Positions 1-5,249 of a stretch of DNA of 5,249 nucleotides are shown piece after piece. Under the pieces are notes generated by a model, which saw only the letters and a list, made by a program, of their open reading frames with translations, made no database searches and was not told the origin of the DNA. This DNA comes from Propionibacteriaceae bacterium (GTDB lineage Bacteria > Actinomycetota > Actinomycetes > Propionibacteriales > Propionibacteriaceae). The stretch is taken from NCBI GenBank assembly GCA_003158895.1, contig PMLO01000024.1:57291-62539 (forward strand), read 5' to 3'. The first letter of the stretch is position 1, and each line of letters opens with the position of its first letter. The position numbers and the translations under genes are program-made.

Positions 1-933
1 GGTCACACGGGTGGCACGCTCGACAAGCTCGAGTCCATCCGCGGCTGGCGCGCCGACGTCACTCCGGAGGACATGCTCGCCCAGCTCCGCGACGTGGGCG
101 GCGTGATCTGCGCGGCCGGTGCCGGTCTGGCGCCCGCGGACAAGAAGCTGTACGCCCTGCGCGACATCACCTCGACCGTCGAGTCGATCCCTCTGATCGC
201 CAGCTCGATCATGAGCAAGAAGATCGCGGAGGGCGCCGGCGCGCTCGTCCTCGACGTGAAGACCGGTTCGGGAGCGTTCATGCAGGCCGAGGCGGACGCC
301 CGCGCGTTGGCGCGGGCCATGGTCGATCTGGGCAACGACGCCGGCCTCGCCACGGTCGCCCTGCTGACCGACATGGAGACCCCTCTGGGGCTCACGGTCG
401 GGAACGCCCTGGAGGTACGGGAGTCGGTCGAGGTGCTCGAGGGCGGCGGACCGGCCGATGTCGTCGAGCTGACCGTTGCGCTGGCCCGGGAGATGCTCGC
501 GCTCGCGGGCCGCGGTGACGTGGACCCGGCCGAGGCACTCGCCGACGGGCGCGCCATGGACGTCTGGCGCCGCATGATCGCCGCGCAGGGCGGCGACCCC
601 TATGCCCCGCTGCCGGTCGCGACCCCCACCGAGGTGGTCACCGCGCCGCAGGACGGCTACGTGGTCGCGATGCCTGCACGTCCGATCGCCGTCGCGGCCT
701 GGCGGCTTGGCGCAGGCCGTGCGCGCAAGGAGGACCCCGTCGACCTCGCCGCAGGCGTCGAGATCCACCGCAAGCCGGGCGACAAGGTGGCCGCGGGCGA
801 CGCCGTACTCACGCTGCACACGACCGACCCGTCGAAGATCGCCAGAGCACTCGAGGCGCTGGAGGGTTGCGTCGTGTACGGATCGAAGCCGGTCCCCGTC
901 GCGACGACGAGGGTGATCGACCGCATCGCCTGA
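1..933 (+). CDS. deoA: Thymidine phosphorylase, C-terminal part (5' end outside window)
   Basis: DeoA cleaves thymidine or deoxyuridine with phosphate to free base plus 2-deoxyribose-1-phosphate, a cytosolic pyrimidine salvage step. The frame is open from base 1 and ends at TGA 931-933, giving 310 visible codons of a protein usually about 430 long; the N-terminal alpha domain and start are missing. The first residues, GHTGGTLDKLE, are the core of the family signature. YALRD then places an Arg at visible residue 54, Ser at 69 and Lys at 73. Their spacing (+15, +19) matches the base-binding R171, S186 and K190 of E. coli DeoA. DVKTGSGAFM follows at residues 85-94. The last ~75 residues (TAPQDGYV, then HRKPGDKVAAGDAV) are the C-terminal PYNP domain. 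No truncation or frameshift is seen inside the visible part. A pyrimidine-nucleoside phosphorylase (Pdp) of the same family is the main alternative name. No partner gene is visible downstream. Confidence 0.95.
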   Translation, partial: GHTGGTLDKLESIRGWRADVTPEDMLAQLRDVGGVICAAGAGLAPADKKLYALRDITSTVESIPLIASSIMSKKIAEGAGALVLDVKTGSGAFMQAEADARALARAMVDLGNDAGLATVALLTDMETPLGLTVGNALEVRESVEVLEGGGPADVVELTVALAREMLALAGRGDVDPAEALADGRAMDVWRRMIAAQGGDPYAPLPVATPTEVVTAPQDGYVVAMPARPIAVAAWRLGAGRARKEDPVDLAAGVEIHRKPGDKVAAGDAVLTLHTTDPSKIARALEALEGCVVYGSKPVPVATTRVIDRIA

Positions 934-992
934 GCACGAGGGCGGCAGCAACAGCGTGTACGAAGGCGCGTTGGGCTTATGAGTCACCCAGC

Positions 993-1005
993 CCGGCAGC
1001 GCCGG
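993..1005 (+). terminator. Weak candidate terminator hairpin after deoA
   Basis: CCGGC-AGC-GCCGG forms a perfect 5-bp GC stem with a 3-nt loop about 60 nt after the deoA stop. Two neighbouring structures compete or add to it: GGGCT (973-977) with AGCCC (990-994), and TGGCGG (1015-1020) with CCGCCA (1027-1032). None is followed by a T run, so this would be a non-canonical GC-only terminator if it works at all. In a high-GC genome such short stems also arise by chance. Apart from these and the two regulatory sites listed separately, I see no gene or RNA in 934-1156. Confidence 0.2.
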
Positions 1006-1040
1006 CCTTCGAAATGGCGGTAGTGCCCGCCAGGGACAGT

Positions 1041-1054
1041 TCGTGTGGACACGA
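1041..1054. promoter_or_regulatory. 14-bp dyad, possible protein-binding site
   Basis: TCGTGTGGACACGA is a perfect 6-2-6 inverted repeat. The 2-nt centre is too short for an RNA hairpin loop, so if it is functional it is more likely a DNA site for a dimeric regulator. It lies about 115 bp upstream of the padR-like gene and about 110 bp downstream of deoA. No second copy was noticed in the window. Confidence 0.3.
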
Positions 1055-1142
1055 CATTTCGCAGGCCGGTGCCCACGTCTCCTCTTTCCCGTCGAATCGA
1101 AAGATACAACGCCCGCACAGATCTTCGAGGCGCCAGGCTTCC

Positions 1143-1148
1143 TAATAT
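1143..1148 (+). promoter_or_regulatory. Likely -10 box of the padR/membrane-protein operon
   Basis: TAATAT matches the actinobacterial TANNNT consensus and stands out as one of the few AT-rich hexamers in the window. Its last base is 8 nt before ATG 1157, the usual distance for a leaderless transcript starting at or near that ATG. No convincing -35 was found 16-18 bp upstream (sequence around 1119-1125 is AGATCTT-like). The box overlaps the left arm of the dyad at 1144-1166. Confidence 0.5.
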
Positions 1149-1166
1149 TCCCGATCATGGAATATT
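1144..1166. promoter_or_regulatory. AT-rich 8-7-8 inverted repeat, probable PadR operator
   Basis: The arms AATATTCC (1144-1151) and GGAATATT (1159-1166) are exact reverse complements separated by the 7-bp spacer CGATCAT, giving a 23-bp dyad centred on 1155. It covers the -10 box, the predicted transcription start and the first candidate ATG. A bound dimer would block RNA polymerase, which fits the autorepression common in PadR regulators. The arms differ from the ATGT/ACAT half-sites of classical PadR, so binding by the adjacent protein is an inference from position. Confidence 0.5.
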
Positions 1167-1525
1167 CTCCCTCCATGACCGCGCCTCTCACGACGTCTGC
1201 TTTCTGGATCCTGACCGTCCTCGCATCCGGGCGGCGGCACGGCTACGACATCCTGAGCGAGACCAAGACAGCGTCCGAGGGTCGCGTGGCGCTCAAGGTC
1301 GCCACCCTGTACGCCGCACTGGAGCGGCTCGAGTCGGAGGGGTTGATCCGGGCTGACGGCGACGAGATCGTGGCCGGTCGCGCGCGGCGCTACTTCGTGC
1401 TGACCGATCAAGGAGCATCGCGTCTCGCGGCCGAGGCACGGGCCATGGCTCAGGCCGCGAAGGCTGCGCAGCGTCACCTGGGGACCCGCCCGGCTTTCCT
1501 CGCGACCGCGGCGGTGGCTCGATGA
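1157..1525 (+). CDS. PadR-family transcriptional regulator
   Basis: A small winged-helix DNA-binding protein (122 aa from ATG 1157), expected to act as a dimeric repressor in the cytosol. The opening TTSAFWILTVLASGRRHGYD is the PadR N-terminal helix with the conserved HGY at residues 28-30. The recognition helix region follows (ATLYAALERLESEGLI, residues 49-64), then the wing (GRARRYFVLTDQG, 74-86) and an Ala-rich C-terminal helix (~87-106) suited to dimerisation. Length fits the short PadR class. The start is uncertain. ATG 1157 lies 8 nt after TAATAT and suits leaderless translation, while ATG 1175 (116 aa) gives a family-like MTAPLTTSAF beginning; neither has a Shine-Dalgarno sequence. An ORF extension to GTG 1043 has no family support. 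The stop overlaps the next gene by ATGA, so the two are probably translationally coupled. The dyad at 1144-1166 suggests autoregulation. The ligand is unknown. Confidence 0.88.
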   Translation: MEYSPSMTAPLTTSAFWILTVLASGRRHGYDILSETKTASEGRVALKVATLYAALERLESEGLIRADGDEIVAGRARRYFVLTDQGASRLAAEARAMAQAAKAAQRHLGTRPAFLATAAVAR

Positions 1526-2874
1526 CGACGGAGCGCGACGACCGGTACGAACGGCTGCTGCGGTGGTACCCGAGGGCGTGGCGCGAGGCCCGCGGCGCCG
1601 TCTTCGTCGACACGCTGCGTGAGCAGTCCGAGCACGAGGGACGGGACCGACCCTCCCGGGGCGAGAGCGCCGCGGCACTGATCAACGGCCTCGGCACGCG
1701 TCTTGATGCGCGGCTCGCCAGTCGGTCGGCGTTGGCCGGGATCGCCCTGCTCGTCGTGGTACAGACACTCGCCGGAGCCCTCAGCGAGGCACTCGCGGCG
1801 GGCGGACCGGTCGAACGGTTGCCCGATGGCGTGTACATCACGTGCGTCGCGGTGACCGGTGCGCTCGTGCTGGTCGGCATCGTTGCGATCGCCCGAACCT
1901 ACGGCGTGCTCTCGCCTGCACGGGCTGTGCTGGTACTGGCGCTGGCATGGGCATCGCTCACGCTCGGCGACCTCGGGGAGTACGCCTGGGGCTTGGGCTT
2001 CTCCCAGGCTGACGACAACCAGGCATCGACCGGGTTCGCCGCCGCGTCGGGGCCTCTCCTGGGCGCTGCGATGCTCGTCGGCATGGCGTGCGCGTGGCTG
2101 TCTTTGGCCGGCGTGCTGGGCCGCACCCGACTGGGCCGCCTTACGCGACTCGGCCTCGCCCTCGTCGCAGCGGCCGCGATCATGTCCGTCGCCGTGGTGA
2201 CCGTGTTCGTGCAGGCGACCTGGGTGAGCCTTGCCCTCACCGTCATGGCACTGTCTCTGCGGTCGCTGGGCGCCTTCCGCGGCCCCGCGGCATTGACCGA
2301 CCCGCAGGCCGCGGCGCCACGGTCACTCGTACGCGTGCTCGCCGGGGTGAGTTTCGGCATCGGGCTGTTCGGGGTCATCTACTCGGCCACCGGGTCTACG
2401 TGGTCAGCGAGCGCCGGGGACGGGGGCGCGGCAACATCGCAGGGAGGCGTGATACTCCTCGCCGGGTCGCTCCCCCTCGTTGCGGCTCTGGGCGTGCTTG
2501 CCGCACAGCGAGGACAGCGACGGCTGCAGTTCTGGGGGCCCTTGATCCTCATGTGCCTAGTGATCGCAACATTGACGATCGCCTTCTTCACCCAAGGCTC
2601 GCTGATGGTGCTCCCCCTCCTCATCGGCGGGTCGGCCGCTGCGGGGCTCGCTATCGCCTGGTGGGCCAGCTCGCGGCTCGCTGGCACCCGAGGCGACCGC
2701 TGGGTAGCCGGCGCATCGATCATCGCCGCCTGCGTGGCCTCCTACGTGACCCTGCCGACGCTCGGGACGCTCGCCACCCTGCTGCTCGCGGCGGTCCTAG
2801 CGATCCGTGGCGATCTGCGACTCCGCCGAACCCGTACTCCGGACCCCGCCTCCGCTCCGCTCGCGGGCGCCTGA
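1522..2874 (+). CDS. Polytopic membrane protein with N-terminal permease-prefix/HAAS-like helical region
   Basis: A 450-aa integral membrane protein of unknown function. Residues 1-66 are hydrophilic and helical and carry RYERLLRWYPRAWREA, a motif frequent at the N-terminus of actinobacterial membrane proteins encoded beside PadR regulators. It resembles the permease-prefix or HAAS type of cytoplasmic region. About 10-12 hydrophobic segments follow, roughly at 70-92, 104-124, 133-150, 173-198, 208-231, 232-249, 270-289, 308-328, 337-357, 360-383 and 394-428 (one or two). An Arg-rich C-tail (430-438) probably faces the cytoplasm. Loops near 161-171 and 291-307 are polar and Ser/Gly/Asp-rich. 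There is no ATP-binding site or catalytic motif, and no signal peptide. The ATG overlaps the padR stop (ATGA), and the pair ends at the hairpin at 2871-2894. Co-expression with PadR suggests a membrane sensor, a transporter or a target of that regulator. This is inference only. Confidence 0.8.
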   Translation: MTTERDDRYERLLRWYPRAWREARGAVFVDTLREQSEHEGRDRPSRGESAAALINGLGTRLDARLASRSALAGIALLVVVQTLAGALSEALAAGGPVERLPDGVYITCVAVTGALVLVGIVAIARTYGVLSPARAVLVLALAWASLTLGDLGEYAWGLGFSQADDNQASTGFAAASGPLLGAAMLVGMACAWLSLAGVLGRTRLGRLTRLGLALVAAAAIMSVAVVTVFVQATWVSLALTVMALSLRSLGAFRGPAALTDPQAAAPRSLVRVLAGVSFGIGLFGVIYSATGSTWSASAGDGGAATSQGGVILLAGSLPLVAALGVLAAQRGQRRLQFWGPLILMCLVIATLTIAFFTQGSLMVLPLLIGGSAAAGLAIAWWASSRLAGTRGDRWVAGASIIAACVASYVTLPTLGTLATLLLAAVLAIRGDLRLRRTRTPDPASAPLAGA

Positions 2875-2894
2875 CGGAGACTCTCCTCCGTCAG
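2871..2894. terminator. Bidirectional hairpin terminator between convergent genes
   Basis: CTGACGGAG (2871-2879) and CTCCGTCAG (2886-2894) form a perfect 9-bp stem with the 6-nt loop ACTCTC. The membrane protein gene (plus) ends in TGA at 2872-2874 and the peptidase gene (minus) ends in TGA at 2893-2891, so each stop codon sits at the same place in its arm. The gap between the genes is only 16 bp, and this hairpin fills it. No T run follows on either strand, as is common for actinobacterial terminators. It is the strongest stem-loop seen in the window. Confidence 0.65.
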
Positions 2895-4996
2895 CCGAGG
2901 GTAGGCGGCACCAGGCCCGTGTGGTGCGCGGCGAAGGCGAGGAGGTCGGCCCACTCCGCGGCTTGGACCTGGGCGGGCTTGCCTGCGCCATGTCCCGTCG
3001 AAACCTCGATGCGGGTGAGAACCGGGGCCTCCCCAGCTTGGGCCCGTTGCAGCGTCGCCGTGAACTTGTGGCTGTGCAGCGGAACGACCCGGTCGTCGTG
3101 GTCGCCCGTCGCGACGAGCGTCGCCGGGTAGGAGGTGCCCTCGTGGACGTTGTGCAGCGGCGAGTACGCGAGCTCGACCTCGAAATCGTGCGCGTCGTCC
3201 GGGTTGCCGTAGTCGGACATCCACGCGGCGCCGATCGTGAACTTGTGGAACCGGAGGATGTCGAGGACTCCGACGGTCGGCAGCGCGACGGCGAACAGGT
3301 CGGGCCGCTGGGTCATCGCCGCGCCGACAAGGAGGCCTCCGTTGCTGCGGCCGTGGAGCGCGAGCTGCGCGGGCGTCGTGACGCCGGTCTCGATCAGGTG
3401 CTCGGCCACCGCGATGACGTCGTCGAACACGTGTTGCTTGGTGTCGAGACGGCCGTCGTCGTACCAGTCGGAGCCGTACTCGCCGCCACCGCGCAGGTTC
3501 GCGATGACCAGCACGCCCCCTGCGGCCAGCCACCCGGACCAGCCCGGACGGTAGTCGGCCAGGACCGGGATCTTGAAGCCGCCGTAGCCGTACAGCAGCG
3601 TCGGCGAGGGGCTCGCTGGCGCGTTGTCCGGACGGATGAGGAAGTACGGGACTCGGGTGCCGTCCTTGCTCGTCGCGCGACCGCGCTCGACGCTGTACGG
3701 ACCAGCCACGCCTGATCCCGAGTCGACGAGGTCGAGCGGCCGGGTCGCACCGGTCTCGCTGTCGATCTCGTACGCAGCGGTCGGCTCGGTCACCGTCGAG
3801 ATGCCCACGTACGAGTGGGGGCGTGTCGGCGAGCCGTCCGAGGAGACAATGGCGCCCGCCGGGAGGTCCACAGAGCCCAGGTCCGTACCGTCGAGACCGT
3901 ACCGGCCGATCCGCGGCGTCGCGTCGACCAGCCGCTCGACGAGCAGGTGCTCGCCGGCCGTGATGACGCCGGAGATCACGTCGTCACTCTCAGCGATGAC
4001 CGTAGTGGGAGCGGGATCGAGCCCTGCCACGGCCGCGTCCAGGTCGAACGAGACGACCCGTCCCCGGGACGCGTCGAGGTCGGTGAGGACGAGCAGCGTC
4101 GCCCCGGCTCCGGGCTCCCCCACCGACCGGATCACCGTGTACTCGGCGTCCGGCTCGCCCACCAGCGTGATCCGCTCGCCGATCTCGGTCCGCCCGTCGC
4201 GGGTCACCAGCGGATGCGCCCAGAGCATGTTGCGGTTCTCGGTCCCCTGCCGTGGCAGCAGCCACAGCCAGTGCCCATCGTGGCTCACATCCCAGTCGAA
4301 GATGATCCGGTCGAGCTCGGGCAGGTCGGCGACGAGCTCGTCGGCATCACCACCGAGCGTGTGCCGCATCACCTGCGGCCTGCCCAGGGCACCGGTCTGC
4401 GTACCGACTGCGTCGCCGGGATGGGTGAAGGCGTTGTAGAGGTACGAGACGTTGTCCGGCAGCCACGTCGGGTCGGCGAACTTCGTCACGAGCTCCGGCT
4501 CGCCCGTGTCCTGCCCGGTGGCCACCTCGAGCACGTGGATCCGCTGCCAGTCCGAGCCCGCATCGGACCGTGCCACCGCCATGTACCGGCCGTCGTCGCT
4601 GACGGTGAACGTGCTCAGCGAGCTCGTGGCGTCCTCGGACCAGCTGGTCGGGTCGAGCATGACCCGCGCGTCGGGACCCCCGACCTCGTCGACGCTGCGC
4701 CCCACGTACCAGACGTCCTGCGGCATCGTGCCGTCGTTGCGGTTGAGGAAGTACCACCCTGCGTACACGTGCGGAATGCCAGCCCGGGGCCTCGACGCCA
4801 CCTGCCGCATCGTCTCGGAGAACCAGGCACGGCCGGGCAGCGTCTCGAGGTACGACTCGGTGGTCGCGCGCTGCGCGTCGACCCAGGCCCTCGTCTCGTC
4901 GGAGTCGGGGTCCTCGAGCCATCGGTACGGGTCGGCGATCCGGTGGCCGTGCAGCATCATGACCGTGGAATCTCGTCGGCTCTCCGGGTAGCTCAC
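2891..4996 (-). CDS. Prolyl oligopeptidase (family S9A serine peptidase)
   Basis: A cytosolic serine peptidase that cuts short peptides after proline; 701 aa, the usual family length. Numbering from GTG 4996, the N-terminal region carries HGHRIADPYRWLEDP (16-30). A seven-bladed beta-propeller gating domain follows (~65-410), then the alpha/beta-hydrolase domain (~450-701). The triad is complete: Ser551 in GRSNGG, Asp634 in GDHDDRVVPLHS and His669 in TGHGAGK. YGYGGF (469-474) supplies the oxyanion tyrosine region; Trp592 in AAWMSDYG and Arg636 correspond to Trp595 and Arg643 of porcine POP. There is no signal peptide. An upstream TTG (5056) would add 20 residues, but SYPESRRDSTV is where family members normally begin. 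GTG 4996 also lies 7 nt after a TAGAAT box, which supports a leaderless start. The gene stands alone, converging with the PadR operon and diverging from the gene at 5119. Oligopeptidase B is less likely given the POP-type motifs. Confidence 0.95.
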   Translation of the reverse strand: MSYPESRRDSTVMMLHGHRIADPYRWLEDPDSDETRAWVDAQRATTESYLETLPGRAWFSETMRQVASRPRAGIPHVYAGWYFLNRNDGTMPQDVWYVGRSVDEVGGPDARVMLDPTSWSEDATSSLSTFTVSDDGRYMAVARSDAGSDWQRIHVLEVATGQDTGEPELVTKFADPTWLPDNVSYLYNAFTHPGDAVGTQTGALGRPQVMRHTLGGDADELVADLPELDRIIFDWDVSHDGHWLWLLPRQGTENRNMLWAHPLVTRDGRTEIGERITLVGEPDAEYTVIRSVGEPGAGATLLVLTDLDASRGRVVSFDLDAAVAGLDPAPTTVIAESDDVISGVITAGEHLLVERLVDATPRIGRYGLDGTDLGSVDLPAGAIVSSDGSPTRPHSYVGISTVTEPTAAYEIDSETGATRPLDLVDSGSGVAGPYSVERGRATSKDGTRVPYFLIRPDNAPASPSPTLLYGYGGFKIPVLADYRPGWSGWLAAGGVLVIANLRGGGEYGSDWYDDGRLDTKQHVFDDVIAVAEHLIETGVTTPAQLALHGRSNGGLLVGAAMTQRPDLFAVALPTVGVLDILRFHKFTIGAAWMSDYGNPDDAHDFEVELAYSPLHNVHEGTSYPATLVATGDHDDRVVPLHSHKFTATLQRAQAGEAPVLTRIEVSTGHGAGKPAQVQAAEWADLLAFAAHHTGLVPPTLG

Positions 4997-5003
4997 CCCG
5001 GTG

Positions 5004-5009
5004 ATTCTA
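5004..5009 (-). promoter_or_regulatory. Likely -10 box for prolyl oligopeptidase, leaderless type
   Basis: Read on the minus strand, TAGAAT fits TANNNT and is followed by 7 nt and then GTG (4996-4994). That spacing would put the transcript 5' end at or next to the GTG. No Shine-Dalgarno sequence precedes the GTG, and no good -35 element was found near 5024-5032. The box helps decide the start codon against the upstream TTG at 5056. Confidence 0.5.
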
Positions 5010-5076
5010 GGCAGCCGCGCCGACCGGACGCCCGGATCACAAGGCGCGGCCGCCAAAACCGCGTAAGGATCCGGCC

Positions 5077-5106
5077 ATGTTGCCCCTACCTGCCACCAAG
5101 CGCTGA
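5077..5106 (+). CDS. Possible nine-codon leader ORF
   Basis: AAGGA (5065-5069) lies 7 nt before ATG 5077, the clearest Shine-Dalgarno spacing in the window. The ORF reads MLPLPATKR and stops at TGA 5104-5106, 12 nt before ATG 5119 and in the same frame as that gene. The downstream ATG has no Shine-Dalgarno of its own, so translation of the leader could feed it by reinitiation. The peptide has no run of one amino acid that would mark a classical attenuator. A chance ORF is quite possible. Confidence 0.25.
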   Translation: MLPLPATKR

Positions 5107-5118
5107 CACCATCGACTC

Positions 5119-5249
5119 ATGACGTCTCCTGATACCAATCCCGGCCCTCGTTCCGTGGTCACCGGCCTGTCCGGCAACGAGCTCTTCTGCATCGACAAGC
5201 TGGGATACCGGGCGGGCGACCTGCTCGTCGGCAACAGCGTGTACTCCCT
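5119..5249 (+). CDS. YbjQ/DUF74-like (putative heavy-metal-binding) protein, N-terminal fragment
   Basis: Only the first 43 codons are inside the window. After a short polar N-terminus (MTSPDTNPGPRS) comes VVTGLSGNELFCIDKLGY, then RAGDLLVGNSVYSL. The pattern 'LS-x-N-E ... GY ... G-N/S-SVYSLG' is one I associate with proteins annotated as YbjQ-family or heavy-metal-binding-domain proteins. The name rests on a short stretch, and metal binding in that family is itself poorly proven. An in-frame TGA at 5104 rules out a longer N-terminus. ATG 5119 is the first start after it; GTG 5155 is a less likely alternative. No Shine-Dalgarno sequence is visible. Transcription diverges from the prolyl oligopeptidase gene. 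No signal peptide or membrane segment is seen in the visible part. Confidence 0.6.
   Translation, partial: MTSPDTNPGPRSVVTGLSGNELFCIDKLGYRAGDLLVGNSVYS

Noticed and set aside
3..575. 190-codon minus-strand frame opposite deoA
   Set aside because: The translation is Ser/Ala/Arg/Pro-rich and lies opposite conserved DeoA motifs; a GC-bias shadow.
948..961. GCAACAGCGTGTAC occurs at 948-961 and again at 5231-5244 inside the YbjQ-like gene
   Set aside because: A 14-bp match is only mildly surprising in 5 kb of GC-rich DNA. The flanks differ, and the first copy is not in a longer frame resembling the gene, so I do not call it a gene remnant.
1043..1156. N-terminal extension of the PadR protein to GTG 1043
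   Set aside because: The extra 38 residues do not resemble PadR N-termini. They cross the -10 box and operator dyad, and the family start fits ATG 1157 or 1175.
2807..3715. 302-codon plus-strand frame overlapping the membrane-protein end and antisense to the peptidase
   Set aside because: It crosses the convergent terminator and two well-supported genes, has Arg/Val-rich low-complexity composition, and shows no domain.
5046..5053. GCGGCCGC palindrome in the divergent promoter region
   Set aside because: An 8-bp GC-only palindrome is common by chance in DNA of this composition, and nothing nearby makes it look like an operator.
4997..5056. Upstream TTG start extending the peptidase by 20 residues
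   Set aside because: The extension has no family counterpart and crosses the TAGAAT box that suits a leaderless GTG start.
3815..5122. 435-codon open frame on the plus strand, antisense to the prolyl oligopeptidase gene
   Set aside because: It lies opposite a protein with a full catalytic triad and family-wide motifs. Its translation is rich in Arg, Val and Asp with no recognisable domain. Such long antisense frames are expected opposite GC3-biased genes.

Overview
The window comes from a high-GC bacterium, most likely an actinobacterium. Coding regions are strongly GC-biased at third codon positions. Clear Shine-Dalgarno sequences are scarce, and two genes have a TANNNT -10-like box 7-8 nt before the start codon, as in actinobacterial leaderless transcripts. 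The PadR plus 'WYPRAW'-type membrane protein pair is also typical of Actinobacteria. I cannot place the genus from the sequence alone.

Layout. (1) Positions 1-933 hold the C-terminal ~310 codons of a thymidine phosphorylase (DeoA), cut by the left edge. (2) Positions 934-1156 are intergenic, with weak hairpins after deoA, a 14-bp dyad, and an AT-rich promoter/operator carrying a perfect 8-7-8 inverted repeat. (3) Positions 1157-2874 are a two-gene operon: a short PadR-family repressor and, overlapping it by ATGA, a ~450-residue polytopic membrane protein with a cytoplasmic N-terminal helical prefix. (4) Positions 2871-2894 form a perfect 9-bp hairpin shared by the operon and the convergent gene; each arm contains one gene's TGA stop codon. 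(5) Positions 2891-4996, minus strand, are a complete prolyl oligopeptidase (S9A) with an intact catalytic triad. (6) Positions 4997-5118 are a divergent promoter region with a leaderless-type -10 for the peptidase and a possible nine-codon leader ORF on the other strand. (7) Positions 5119-5249 are the start of a gene resembling the YbjQ/DUF74 'heavy-metal-binding' family, cut by the right edge.

How the genes relate. DeoA (pyrimidine deoxynucleoside salvage) and prolyl oligopeptidase (cytosolic peptide turnover) are housekeeping enzymes with no evident link to each other. The one regulatory unit visible is the PadR/membrane-protein pair. Its operator-like dyad covers the -10 box and the likely start site, so it is probably autorepressed; its signal and output are unknown. 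I found no mobile element, CRISPR array, RNA gene or clear sign of horizontal transfer. The least understood part is the PadR-membrane protein module with its AT-rich operator.
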